Below are positions 11,894 to 23,392 of a stretch of 64,000 nt of DNA, piece after piece; position 1 is the stretch's first letter, and the number at the start of each line of letters is the position of its first letter. The DNA is from Sciurus carolinensis (lineage: Eukaryota; Chordata; Mammalia; Rodentia; Sciuridae), in assembly GCF_902686445.1 (NCBI RefSeq), contig NW_025920105.1, forward strand, positions 2,642,979 to 2,706,978. The letters run 5' to 3'. Both the position numbers and the translations under genes were made by a program. Under the pieces are notes generated by a model. The model was not told where the DNA came from. It was given only the letters and a program-made list of their open reading frames with translations, and ran no database searches.

Positions 11894-13015
11894 AAATACA
11901 ATAAAATTATTATATATTTGCATTTAAAAGGGATTTCACCATGCTTTCTGGCTCTTTCCACTAAGTATATTTAAAACTCTTCCTTTAATTGAAAATAGAT
12001 ATCTTGTGCAAAATAATAACCAGTTCTAGAAGTAGAAACTCTGAATAACCATATGATGTTAGTTTCATAATTATTTGTATCATGGTGCCTAAAAGTATCC
12101 AAGCCCTTATGTCACATTCAAAGATCTCAAATGTTAAAAGTTATTTGCTTAGTTATGTAACCATTCACTTTATAGCTTTCAATTTTTAATGAGCTATTCA
12201 AAGTTAATAAATATATTTGCATATTTTCTGGAGCAGCTACAAAAAGGTTTCAAATGTAAAACCTTAAATTTTTGAACATGAATAAATTTGTAGAAAAAAT
12301 TGTTATATGATGAAGTGTTCTAAATAACATGCATAAAATCACTATCAGTTAACTCTACTGAATTCTAAAAATATTATGTTTTAAGTTTGCATCCACTTTT
12401 GATGTCTGGGACATATAAATTCAGGTGAGTTATCTTGAATTGATGCCATAAAAAGAAGCAAACAAGTTAGAGAAATGTCATAAATATGGAAGTAGGAATA
12501 AGAATATCCTCCAAGCATCCTCTAATCATGAAGCATATATTTGGACTTAAGATGAAGATTTGCTTATTTTTTAAATGATTTACTCCCAAGACTCAGTATT
12601 CCCTTGCATAAAACATCTCTCCAATGTCTGTTCTTTGAGCCATCTCTGTCACCATTCTTTGGATATTTAGTAAATCTTTTCTTTTAATAACTGTGTGTGG
12701 TTTTCATTCATTGCTCCCAAAAGATTGTGGCACTCTTCTACTCTTTCTTGGAAGGATCGACATTTATAATTACATTTATTGTTAGCTATTTGACACACAG
12801 GATGGGCAGAGTTTATACTCTTTGTGATTCCAACCGATTTCATTTATAAGATACTCTTAAAGCTCAGGTCTCATGCTTTCATCTCATGAGACAATTTGTG
12901 CCAATATAAGTCACAAAAGCTCATTCAAAATATCACATTTAAATAAAGCCCAGTACTCTTATTTTATGACTGGTGAGACTGACTTGCTGGATGTTTAAGA
13001 TCAAAATTAGAAATT
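11894..13015. other. Unassigned AT-rich sequence
   Basis: No gene or clear repeat. Around 12600-12730 the text has an LTR-like look (CATTCTTTGG, AATAACTGTGTG) but no boundaries or promoter signals that I can support. Confidence 0.35.
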
Positions 13016-14212
13016 GAAATTAAATACAGAGGGCAAGATAGACCAGTATTTGGATCTTTTGCCCTCAGTCAGTCTGAACCCAGGGAACAAGAGAACTTCT
13101 CTAAGAAGTGTTGCAACTCTGGGTCACACAACCTCCTGATCAAGGAGATTGTTGAGACCACTAGAGGTTGAAAAATTATTCAGTGCATCTGCTGCAGAGG
13201 AGGGTCATGGAAAAAGGGAGACATCCCTTGATGCTTCCAAAGGAAGCCACCTCATCAAAGAGACCCTGTGTAAACAATGGCACTGGTGGAGCTAAGAAGC
13301 TGCTCTTAAGTTCTCTACAAGGGTCCCCTGTGGGAACTCAACCAACTCTTTAACAAGACAGGAACAGGTCAATTTGACTAGCTTGATCTTAGACACCCAG
13401 CAAAACAGTTAAAACCAAAATATAGCCATTCATGGACATTTACAAGAAATAATAGTTAATTGTAACGTAAGATGTACACTTGTGTTAGTCCACTAGAATA
13501 AAGACTAAAAGCTACAAAAGAGAGATTCTTAGGCAAATGTTTCTGCTAAGTATCAAGAGAAACTGCCAGACTCAGAAGTTTTAGTCAGTTTAAGTTCTGC
13601 AGACATTCCTAAGCTACATAGGTAGAATTAATATATGTTTGCTAGTATGATTATCTAGCCCTAAGTAACAGAAGTATAGAGATCTCTACTAAACACAGGT
13701 TATACCAATAAAGGGATATTTTACAAAAATAAGATGACATTAAGTAGCTTAACTATATTTTCTGGGGACATCTATGATAAATGTTGTGTTTACATTCCTG
13801 ATAACCTGGACAATGTTAAAGTCCCCAAATAAAGGCCTTGTCCTCTCCAGCCTTTGTTAGGCCTTGTTATGGGAACAATTTCTCAGTTCTTACACCTCCT
13901 GGTGATAGATTGACTTCTGTCATTTTCATGATACTCAGTGTCATGTTTCAGATGCTGCAACATTTACTTTGTGCTAATCTCATTTCAGTACTCATGTCTT
14001 TTTGTTCTTCTATCATAGAAGCACCCACCCCCAGATAACTTTACAACCTGCTCTTCCCCAACCAGACTTCTACTTGGACCCCTGGATTGACCCGATTTTT
14101 AAAAAAGGAACTCCAAACTGCTTGACCCTTGCTGCCCCTGTTCAGCTTCGAAGCAGCCAGAATCATGGGCGCCCCCTTTCTTTTTCTTACAGCAGTTAGT
14201 AGTTCCCAAAGC
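13016..14212 (+). mobile_element. Decayed ERV internal region (3' part), gammaretrovirus-like
   Basis: This stretch sits directly upstream of a polypurine tract and LTR in the same orientation, which is where the env end of a provirus belongs. All frames are short and broken by stops and shifts (for example plus frames 13168-13353, 13838-14038 and 14002-14199), so nothing functional is encoded. The assignment rests on position and on the final coding-like stretch that runs up to the polypurine tract, as in class I ERVs. The 5' limit is a guess, and no matching 5' LTR was found upstream. Confidence 0.5.
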
Positions 14213-14224
14213 AAAAGGGGGGAA
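14213..14224 (+). other. ERV polypurine tract
   Basis: AAAAGGGGGGAA lies immediately before the TG that starts the LTR. In retroviruses this purine run primes plus-strand DNA synthesis, and the sequence and spacing fit gammaretroviruses well. Confidence 0.8.
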
Positions 14225-14568
14225 TGAAGTCAGAATTAAGGACAGGTAGTTAGTGTAGAAATAGGGGATCCAGTAAATTCCAGGAAATGAAGCCATGAAG
14301 CCATCTGCCTCTGGAAGTTGGAGACTGCATATTGAAGATGGAATGTCAAGGATCTCCTGAGCTCATTGATTACCAAATTTACCTGCCTTTATCAAGGACT
14401 GCAAGCATGGAGCTGCTAATTAATGCCCCTGGGCCCTTTCCTGCCTGTATCACCTTGGCCCCTCCCCTGCCCATGGTTTCTTACTTAATGCAAAACCAGG
14501 CCTAGTCATATAGGCAGGAAGGGAGAGATAAGTGGGGAGAGAACTGGAGAACAAAGGAGACTTTAACC

Positions 14569-14576
14569 TATAAAAG
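14569..14576 (+). promoter_or_regulatory. LTR TATA box
   Basis: TATAAAAG lies 96 bp before the LTR polyadenylation signal, the expected geometry for a U3 promoter. Activity is unknown. Confidence 0.7.
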
Positions 14577-14664
14577 CTGTAGGGTGCACTCACTTCTGGG
14601 GATTTTAGAATATCAGCAATGGCCCCTTTCTTCCTGCTGGAAGAAGTCTGTATTATTACCTTTA

Positions 14665-14670
14665 AATAAA
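14665..14670 (+). terminator. LTR polyadenylation signal
   Basis: AATAAA in the R region, about 75 bp before the LTR end. Confidence 0.7.
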
Positions 14671-14967
14671 ACCTGCTTAATATGCTTGCCTTGGCATGCT
14701 TCTCTAGTGTTCAATCTTCAACATTAGAAGGAGCAGAACTCGTCACCATTAAATGACTGTATCAGAACCATAAAGTAGCAAACAACAGCAATGATATGTG
14801 GGAAAATCACCAACTATTTTTAACTAGTGCACAGGTCAAGAAGAACGGCAAGAACAATAAAAAACCCTTAACTGAATGAAATGCGAAAATATCGCCATTG
14901 AGACTTGTGGGATGCAGCTAAACAATGTTTACAGGGAAATTCTTGCATTAAATACTTGTATAAAAGT

Positions 14968-15085
14968 GAACAATGTAGGCTTCAGTTGTAACTCTGTAGT
15001 AGAGCACTTGCCTAGCACAGTAAGGCACTGAGTTTAATTCTCAGCACCATATTAAATAAATAAATTAAAGATTAAATTAATTAAA
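14968..15085 (+). mobile_element. ID-type SINE
   Basis: GTAGAGCACTTGCCTAGCAC, then GGCACTGAGTTTAATTCTCA and a TAAATAAATAAATTAAAG tail. It lies between the two inverted LTR pieces. Confidence 0.88.
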
Positions 15086-15126
15086 AAATGGTCTTAATTT
15101 AAGCTTCTCCTTTAAGAAACTAGAAA

Positions 15127-15310
15127 TAGCTGGGCACACTGGCACATGCCTGTAATACTGGTTGCTCGGGAGGCTGAGGAAAGAGGATCACAAGTTCAAA
15201 GCCAGTCTCAGCTTAATAAGACCCTGTATCTAAACAAAATATGAAAAAAGGTCTGGGGATGTAGCTCAGTTGTTAACTGCACCTACATACCATCCCTGTA
15301 AAAAATAAAT
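15127..15310 (+). mobile_element. Composite B1/ID SINE
   Basis: A B1-like head (GCTGGGCACACTGGCACATG, CTCGGGAGGCTGAGG) and an AAGACCCTGTATCTAAA linker are followed by an ID part (GGGGATGTAGCTCAG) and an AAATAAATGAATT tail. The sense orientation and full order make this one of the clearest composite SINEs in the window. Confidence 0.92.
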
Positions 15311-15339
15311 GAATTAAATTAAATTTTTAATTTTAAAAA

Positions 15340-15413
15340 AAGGGCTGAGCTTATGCCTCAGTGATTAATTTCCCCGGGGTTCAAACCCTTGTACAAAAAC
15401 AATGCAAAATAAG
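15340..15413 (+). mobile_element. ID-part SINE fragment
   Basis: GGGCTGAGCTTATGCCTCAG and CGGGGTTCAAACCC resemble the ID half of the composite SINE. It is truncated and follows an A-rich stretch. Confidence 0.6.
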
Positions 15414-15519
15414 CCCAAGGAAGAAGTAAATAATAAAGAACACAAATCAATGAAATTTGAAACACAAATCAGAATAAGTATCAATGAAGCTGATACTACT
15501 GTTTAATTGTGAAGAGTTC

Positions 15520-15688
15520 TGCTCCTTCTAATGTTAAAGATTGAACACTAGAGAAGCACACCAAGGCCAGCATATAAAGCAGGTTTTATTTAAAGGTAAT
15601 AATACAGACTTCTTCCAGCAGGAAGAAGGGGGTCTTGGCTGAAATTCTACAGTCCCAAGAAGTTAGCACACCGTAAATTTTTTATAGG
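15520..15688 (-). mobile_element. Truncated inverted copy of the ERV LTR (TATA to 3' end)
   Basis: The reverse complement of 14569-14744 aligns across this segment. It shares the pol II polyadenylation block (complement of AATAAA), the CTTCTTCCAGCAGGAAGAAG block and the terminal GAGTTCTGCTCCTTCTAATG. It stops at the TATA box region (TTTTATAGG at 15680) and is joined there to the first copy of the duplicated unit. U3 upstream of the TATA box is missing. Confidence 0.85.
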
Positions 15689-17942
15689 AAGATTGAAATT
15701 GCATAAGGAATGTTTCTTTCTGCCAGCAAACATGGGTCCTGGGAACCCAGACCTTGAGTGCCATCACCAATTGCCTTTGCCTGTTTATATTTCCTGACAT
15801 TCTTTGACTAAGTTGTTGAGGAATTCCCTCATTGAAGGAAACTGGCTTTTTCAAGAAGAAACACCTTCCTTTACCTCATCACCCCTACCTGAGGTGATAG
15901 GCAAGATCCAGAACCAGTACTGGCTTGTGCATTTTGCACTGCACTCTCCTAGGTAGAAGTTCCAAAAGGAAAAGTAAAAAAGAAAAAAAAATCAAGGAAG
16001 GTGTCAGTAGACTGTGAATGGAATGACTGGGGATGCAATGGACAATGGTCCCCAAAATATCCTTTCATACTAACAACCTGAGCATATTCTAATACCTTCA
16101 TAGTCCTGGCTCTCCTCGAACCCTGTCCTCCATAGATCAGTGATATAATTTGCTGCACAGGGATGAGCTACTACCAGTTTCCTCCTTAAGTAAGGACCGA
16201 ATAATTCTTTTCCTCAGAAAACACCACAAGACTAGGTGTGGAGATGTAAAAAAGGTTATTTAAAGATTGTTGTGAAAAGGAGAATTAACAATTCCTTAGT
16301 CATCAATTGGTTTTGTTTAGAGTTGCTTCTTGGCATAGAATTTCAGAGACACAGAACATGACTGGATCAAGTCATGAACCTCAAAGGAGCTGTTTCTGTG
16401 CTGATGATATAACCACCCCATAGGGCACTGGCTTTGCAAGCAGAAAGGTCGGGGTAAAAATCCCCAGCACCATGGGATCAAAAGAAGAAGAAACAACAAG
16501 AAAAGACACTTTGGAGGGTGCAAACCTCCTCTCCTCTCAACCTTTATATTTTCCCCCTCTCTTATTCAATGGAATCAACCCTTTACAAGAACTTACATTA
16601 TCTCCTGCCAGCAATTTCCTTTGCCATCTATCAGTCGGGAGCTGCACTCAAAGGCAACAGTGCGTCCCCAGTCACCTGCATTTCTTAAGAGGAAGAGTTC
16701 CTTCCCATCTTTCAACTCTCATCACTTTAGACCTTACCACTCACTCTTAGTGTCCTATCACCATCTTTTCTCAGCAAATGCTCTTGATTGACAATGTGCA
16801 CCAGGTTGCCGTGACACAAAATTGAAATTGACCCCTATGGGTCATTTACAATTTTGAGGCTTTTTTGACACACTCCCAGACTACCAATGAAGGGTACATT
16901 CAAAGCTGAGCACCACTTAAGACGTCAGAAGATGCATTCAATTTCACCTAGAAGACCAAGGTTCCAGATGTTTCCTGACTGAACTTTCTAGGCAAAAGAG
17001 AGCAACCATAAGATTGGGTGTAAAGTGTCCCAATTAAAAGATCACTTAACCCACCATGCTCACTGCATGCTCCAGTGGCAGGAGCATCTCACACCAGCCA
17101 TCATTCAGTGTGGTTGCTAAGACCCTAGGCTAATTTCCTGACTGATATTCCGGGTGTTCCTAGTCCTGGAAGAGCAGATTAGAAAGAAATAGCTCTGGGG
17201 CTCTTGCTCAATTGGGAATCCAGTGTCCCCACACCTCCACCCAAAAGTCACACCTGAAATGTTGGGGGATAACTGCCTGCTGTCATGATGCCCAATGTAG
17301 TCAAAGGAGTGCAGCAACTCCAAGCAAACCTGAAGTTTAGTGTGAGCTGCCAGGCTTCATTGGAGTTATTTGTTTTTCCTGGTCCTGGAGTAATCCAGGG
17401 ATCATGGGACTGTGCTCTCCTGTCTGAAGAGGTTAGAGTCACATTTTGGAACACCTCAGTTCCCTGGCACTCGCTCCCGTGTTCTTTCCTCTGACCATCA
17501 CAACTGAGCTGGTGCTTGTTTTCAATCTTGTTCAGAAGCAGCCAGGAGCAGAAGCTTCTCTGGTTGCCATGGGAACCGTGAAGCCATGGGGGTGTCAGTT
17601 CTTTCCTCTGTGACCACAGGTGGAATCTGTGGGGCTAGCTCCAGGTTCCCTGAGACACTCCTTCAACTTCATGTTGCTCAAGGTTCCAAATACCCCTCTG
17701 GAGGGAGAAACCAACTGTTCACCATCCAGAACGTGGAATCCTGTAGCCATTCACACCCGAACTCCCCAATACCTAGCACTTCCCATTTTTTGCTCTCTTG
17801 TCACAGGAGCATTGGTAACCAAGGGAGGCCTTGTCCTCAGTGTAACTGAATGCAACTGAAATATTGAGAGATCAGGGACATGAATTTCAGCCATTTGTTC
17901 ATGGTAACATATCTTGAGAGGGAAAGCTAGAAATATACCAAC
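15689..17942. repeat. Low-copy unit, copy 1 (internally deleted)
   Basis: Compared with copy 4, this copy contains the left part (GGAAGATTGAAATTG start, SINE-like segment at 16398, then TGTGCACCAGGTTGC near 16796). It then jumps at about 16912 from GCTGAGCAC to ACTTAAGACGTCAGAAG, omitting the roughly 1.6-2.7 kb present in copies 3 and 4. The right part follows (GGTTGCCATGGGAACCGTG near 17563, GGAGCATTGGTAACC near 17807). The frames in it are short and differ between copies. I do not recognise the origin of the unit. Confidence 0.85.
16398..16500 (+). mobile_element. tRNA-like SINE-like segment, copy 1
   Basis: GTGCT at the left end pairs with AGCAC at the right, TAGGGCACTGGCTTTGCAAG resembles a tRNA anticodon arm, and CGGGG...CCCC resembles a T arm with a mutated loop. 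An A-rich tail follows. It is shared by all array copies, so it was inserted before they multiplied. Confidence 0.55.
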
Positions 17943-19537
17943 AGGAAGATTGAAAGTGGATGAGGAATGTTTCCTTTCTGCCAGCAAACATGGGTCCTGG
18001 GAACCCAGAACTCCCATATCATTATCATTGCCTTTGCCTGTTTATATTTCCTGTCATCATTTGGCTACTTTGAAGAGGCATTCCCTCCTTAAAGGAAACT
18101 GTTTTTTCCAGGAGAAACTCCTTCCTCTACCTCACACCTACCTGAGGCGATAGGCAAGATACAGAAGCAGCACTGGCTTGTGCATTTTGCACTGAAATCT
18201 GCTGGGTAGAATTTCCCAAATAAAATGAAAAATAAAAAGGTGAAAGAAAGAAAAAGCAAAGAAGATATCAGTAGACTGGGAATGTAATGACTGGGGATGC
18301 AATAGACAATGATTCCCCAAATCTCCTTTCATACAAACGACCTGAGCATATTCTATACCCTCAGAGTCCTGACTCTCCTCAAGCCCTGTTCTCCATAGTT
18401 CAGTGATATAATTTTCTGCTCAGGGATGAGCTACTACTGGTTTCCTCCTTAAGTTCTGATGGGATAATTCTTTCCCTCAGGACACCCTGATAGACTGTGG
18501 GTGTTGAGATGAAAAAAATGTTATTTGCAAGATTGTTGTGAAAAGGAGAATTAAGAATTCCTTAGTCATTGATCGGCTTTGTCTAGGGTTGCTCCTCTGC
18601 ATACAACTTCAGAGACACAGAAACTGACTGGATCAAGTTATGTACCTCAAAGGAGCAGTTTCTGTGCTGATGATATAGACCACCTGTAGGGCGCTGGATT
18701 TGCAAGCAGAAAGGCCTGGGTTCAAATCCCCAGCATCATGGGATGGAGAAAAGGAAAAAAAAAAAAAACAAGCAAAGTTAATTCGAAGGGTGCAAACCTC
18801 CTCTCCTCTAAACCTTTTTCTTTTTCTCCTCTCTTAATCAATGGAATCAACCTTTTACAAGAACTTACACTTTCTTCTGCCATAAATTTCCATTGACTCC
18901 TTTCAGCTGGGAACTGCATTCAAATGCAGCACTGCATCCCCAGTCACCTTCATTTCTTAAGAGGATGTATTCCTTCCAATCTTTCAACTCTCTTCACTTT
19001 AGACCTTACCACTCACTCTTGAGTTTCCTATCAACATCTTTTCCCAGCAAATGCTCTTGATTGACAGTGTGCACCAGGTTGCAGTGGCACAAAATTGAAA
19101 ATGACCTCTCACAGGCCCTTTCCAATTTTAAGGCTTTTTGGACACACTCCCAGACTACCAGCGAAGGGGACATCAACAGCTGAGCACCACCTAAGCCTTT
19201 AGAAGATGCTAGCAGCAGGGTCCCTGAGACACTCTTCGAACTCCATGTTGCTCAAACTTCCAAAAACCCATCTGGAGAGAGAAACCAACACTTCACCATC
19301 TGGAGCCTGGAATCCTCAATCCATTCACACCCAAATTCCCTGATGCCTGACCCTTCTACCTGGAGATTAGTGCTCTCCCATTTTTTGTCTCATATCACAG
19401 GAGCATTGGTAACCTGGTGAGGTGTTGTCCTCCATGTAACTAAATGCAACTGAATCATTGAGAGATCAGGGACATGAATTTCAGTCCTTTGCTCATGGTA
19501 ACAAATCTTGAGAGTGAAAGTTTAAAACATACCAGGA
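17943..19537. repeat. Low-copy unit, copy 2 (two internal deletions)
   Basis: It has the same left part as the other copies. At about 19187 it shows the same GCTGAGCAC-to-CACCTAAG joint as copy 1, then after about 25 bases a second joint (GATGCTAGCAGCAGGGTCCC) that skips to the block just before the unit end. At 1.6 kb it is the shortest complete copy. The shared first joint makes copies 1 and 2 sisters. Confidence 0.85.
18664..18776 (+). mobile_element. tRNA-like SINE-like segment, copy 2
   Basis: The T-arm-like GGGTTCAAATCCC and the anticodon-arm-like GGATTTGCAAGC are intact in form. They are followed by GATGGAGAAAAGG and a pure A run, which looks like a SINE tail. Confidence 0.6.
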
Positions 19538-20257
19538 GGAAGATTGAAATTGGATGAGGATTGTTTCTTTTCTGCCAGCAAACATGGGTCTTGGGTACCC
19601 AGAACTTGAGTGCCATCACCACTGGCCTTTGCCTGTTTATATTTCCTGACATCCTTTGGCTAAGTTGATAAGGCATTCCCTCCTTGAAGGAAACTGGCTT
19701 TTGCCAGGAGAAACACCTTCCTCTACCTCACCCCTACCTGAGGTGATAGGCAAGATCCAGAAGCAGCACTGGTTTGTGCATTTTGCACTGCACTCTGCTG
19801 GGTAGAAGTTCAAAAATAAAAGTCCAAAAGGAAAAGTAAAAAAAAAAACAAGGAAAGTGTCAGTAGACTGTGAATGTAATGACTGGGGATGCAATAAACA
19901 ATGATCCCCAAAATCTCCTTTCTTACTAACAACCTGAGCATATTCTATACCCTCATAGTCCTGACCCTCCTTGAGTCCTGTGCTCCATAGATCACTGATA
20001 GAACAATCTGCTCATGTATGAGCTACTACCGGTTTCCTCCTTAAGTAAAGAGGAGATAAATCTTTCCCTCAGGTCACACATCTGGACTGTGTTTCTTGAG
20101 ATGTAAAAAAGTTTTTTTGCAAGATTGTTGTGAAAAGAGAATTAACAATTTCTTAGTCATTGATTTGCCTTGTCTAGGGTTCTTTCTCTGCATAGAACTT
20201 CAGAGACACAGAACTTGACTGGATCAAGTCATGTAACTCAAAGGAGCTGATTCTGTG

Positions 20258-20356
20258 CTGATGATATAGTCCACCCAGTAGGGCGCTGGCTTTGCAAGCA
20301 AAAGTCCGGGGTTCAAATCCCCAGCACTTTGGGATGGAAAAAAAAAAAAAAAACAA
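20258..20356 (+). mobile_element. tRNA-like SINE-like segment, copy 3
   Basis: TAGGGCGCTGGCTTTGCAAG and CCGGGGTTCAAATCCCC are present, with TTTGCAA in anticodon-loop position (TGC, alanine-like), followed by a long pure A run. It has the best-preserved B-box-like sequence of the five. Confidence 0.62.
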
Positions 20357-21052
20357 GCAAAGACACTTCAGAGGGTGCAAACCTCCTCTCCTCTCAAACT
20401 TTTTCTTTTTCTCCTCTCTTATTTCACGGAATCAACCCTTTACAAGAACTTACAGTTTCGCCTGGCAGCAATTTCCAATGACCCCTTTCAGCTGGGAGCT
20501 GCACTCAAAGGCAGCAGGGCATCCTCCGTCACCTGCATTTCCTAAAAGGAAGTGTTTCTTCCCATCTTACAACTTTCATCACTTTAGACCTTACCACTCA
20601 CTCTTGAGTGTCCTATCACCATCTTTTCACAGCAAATGCTCTTGATTTGCAATGTGCACCAGGTTGCAGTGGCGCAAAATGGAAATTGACCCCTCACAGG
20701 CCCTTGCCAATTTTAAGGCTTTTTGGACACACTCACAGACTGCCAATGAAGGGGACATCCACAGCTGAGCACTTGCCATGTGAACCACAAGGTCAATTGG
20801 AAGACCAAATTGTGAAGGTGAGAGACAGCTGCCCCTGGCCCCTGATTTCCTACTGAGTTTTATTTTGCATTGCCTTGCTTATGACTTGATAAAAAATGTA
20901 GGATTTGGGGCTGAATCCATGTTAGTTTGTTCCCATTGCATTCAAGAGAAAGGGGATTTTACCACTTTCTCTCCCACTCTCATTGGAGCTCCAGTGTCAA
21001 TAGGAAGGGAACACTTGTAGAGACTCTTGGTGATTTTGATGCATGTCCTCAA

Positions 21053-22216
21053 TAGATGCAATGTAGAAGCAGGAAAAGCATATGTTGTACTCATGTTTAC
21101 CAGGGATCAGGGAAATATGGTATTTTTTTTTTTTAGAGAAAGGGAAAAAAAGAAAACCATTCATTGCTAGAACTCATGCCAAAAGAAATAAACCAGTGCC
21201 ATTAGGCATGTTGCTGGTTGGTGGTGTTTTGAACAAATTAAGAATTGAAAAGCATTTGAAAATTTGCAAAATCCTGTGGTACATGATTCCTGCTCAGTAA
21301 GTCCAAACCCACATTCAGATATTCTTGAGCCACTCTTGTTTTGATATTCAGTTTTGGGTCTTCACATTTGTCTTTTAGCAGAGTTCTTTCTATTTTCAAT
21401 CATGATGTTGTGGTGCAGTGTATATTTCGAGAGCTGTGTTCAGTGCTGCATATTCCACATTCAACTCGTTTCAACTGTAGATAATGGGTATACATGCTGT
21501 GTTTTGAAGAAAGCCTTTTCTCAAGTTTCTTGTGCCAGAAAAGCTATGAATCAGCATGTGTCTATTCAGCTGTCCTTTGAGAGCAATGAGACAGAGCCTC
21601 GAGTTTGCAAGGGCTTTTAGTTCCTTGCAAAGGGAATTTTCATCTGTATTAATGGATGCTTACAGAAGAAACTGGCATGTACTTCTTCCGGTATTTGTAT
21701 AATATGTTGAACCTGAAGATATGTCATGGAATTTGAGGGTGGATGATGATGACTGTATTGTTTTAGAATGTCTCTTCATTGAAATAGGCTTTCAGCACCA
21801 ACAGCCTTGTGCCTTTGTTGCCAACACAATGTCCTTGCTCTCCCTCTTTGGATATTCATCGTGGAAGCTTTTCATCTTAGCCCTTTCAGCACGGTGCATG
21901 TTCAAATCTGGAGTTATGTCATGTGATGCTGTGTTTCTCGTGCCATCAGCAGGCTCTTCTATGATCCAGCCACTTGTAGTCGGCATCCTCCCAGGGCTGC
22001 TAAGGGGACTTGTGGAAATTTTGCAAAGAACCTCATGACATGCTGGCACTAGTCTGGTCAAGAGAAAGAACACATGTGCAAACAGAGAGACCATTCATTT
22101 CTGAATCTCCATGTGAATTGAGGTGGCCCTGGAATTACTCAGCAGGTAAATTTCTGAGTGCATCTTAGTTGTATGGCCACGGCCAAGGGTGTGTGGCCTT
22201 GCAGGTGAAGTGAACA
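21053..22216 (+). repeat. Tandem duplication in copy 3, first half
   Basis: It begins at AGATGCAATGTAGAAGCAGG, continues through GGTGCAGTGTATATTTCGAG, and ends with GGCCTTGCAGGTGAAGTG. It is followed at once by a second pass of the same blocks. Confidence 0.85.
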
Positions 22217-23392
22217 CAGATGCACTGTAGATGCAGGAAAAGCATATGTTGTGCTAATGTTTACCAGGTTTCTGGGAAATATTGGATTATTATTTGGAGT
22301 GTAAGGGAAAAAAAAGAAAATAATTCATTGCAAGAACTCACACCAAAAGAAGGAAACCAGAGCCATTAGGCATGTTGCAGGTTGGTGGTCTGACAAAGCA
22401 AGTCAAGAAATGAAAAGCATTTGACAATTTGCAAAATCCTGTGGTAGATGATTCCTGCTCAGTATGTCTGATCCCACATTCAGATGTCCAGAACCACTTC
22501 TGTTTAGACATTCAGTTTTGGGTCTTCATTTTTGCCTTTTAGCAGTGTACTTTCTATTTACATTTGTGATGTTGTGGTGCAGTGATTTTTTCTAGGCCTG
22601 GGTTCAGTGCTGTATATTCCATATTCAAATTGATTAAACTGTAGATCATGGGTATACTTGCTGTGCTTTAAAGAAAGCCTATTCTCATGGTTCTTGTGCC
22701 AGAAAAGATATGAATCAGCATGTGTCTAATTAATTTTCCCTTGAGAGCAACAAGACAGAACCTCGAGTTTGCAAGGTCTTTGACATCCTTCCAAGGGGAT
22801 TTTGGGTGTGTAATAATGGATGCTTACAGAAAGAACTGGCAAGTACTATTTTCTCTATTTGTAGAGTATGTTGAACCTGAAGAAATGACGTGGAATTTGA
22901 GGGGTTACAATGATAACTGTATTGGTTTAGAATGTCTCTTCATTAAAGTAGGCTTTCAGCACCAACAGCACTGTGCTTTCTTTGTCAACCCAATGTCCTT
23001 GTTCTCCATCTTTTCATACTCACCATGTAATCTTTTCATCATAGCCCTTTCAGCAAGGTGCACATCCACTCTGGACTTATGTCACATCATGCAGTGTTCC
23101 TCCTGCCATCAGCAGGTTCTTCTATGATCCACTGAAATATAGTCGGCATCCTCCCAGGGCTGTTCAGAGGACTGGTGGAAATTTTGTACAGGACATTGTG
23201 CCAAGCTGGCACTAGTCTGGTCAAGAGAAAGAACACATGTGTGAACACAGGTAGGCCAGTCATTTCTGCATCTCAAGGTGAGTTGAGGAGTCCCTGAAAT
23301 TTCTCAGCAGGTAAATTTCTGAGTGCATCTTAGGTATAAGGTCACAGCCAAGAAGGTATGGCCTTGCAGGTGTAGAGAGCACAGAATAACTG
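22217..23392 (+). repeat. Tandem duplication in copy 3, second half
   Basis: The second pass begins at AGATGCAGGAAAAGCATATG, and its end continues into the normal next block. The two halves share AGATGCA-type sequence at the joint, which would suit a microhomology-mediated duplication. They have diverged visibly, so the event is not recent. Confidence 0.85.

Larger units (their letters stand above)
14225..14744 (+). mobile_element. ERV 3' LTR, 520 bp
   Basis: It begins TGAAGTCAG directly after the polypurine tract and ends CTCGTCA. A TATA box lies at 14569 and AATAAA at 14665, giving a U3 of about 370 bp and a short R-U5. The right end is fixed by an independent clue: the inverted partial copy at 15520-15688 starts at exactly the complement of this terminus. 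The length is normal for class I ERVs. Any transcription from it would run rightward toward the duplicated array. Confidence 0.8.

Noticed and set aside
13168..14038. ERV frames as a domesticated envelope gene
   Set aside because: Frames are short and in different registers with stops between them; nothing suggests preserved coding.
20258..20327. tRNA-Ala gene (TGC)
   Set aside because: The T-arm and anticodon-loop look are good, but the D-stem does not pair and the anticodon stem is imperfect. An A tail follows, and the same segment is repeated in every array copy, so it is better read as a SINE-like fossil.
20292..20645. 117-residue plus frame as a gene
   Set aside because: It contains the A tail of the SINE-like segment (polylysine) and differs among copies; the similar frame 25320-25637 reflects shared DNA ancestry.
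22720..23127. 135-residue plus frame as a gene
   Set aside because: The tandem partner at 21721-22038 has a different start and no shared full-length frame; the unit appears noncoding here.
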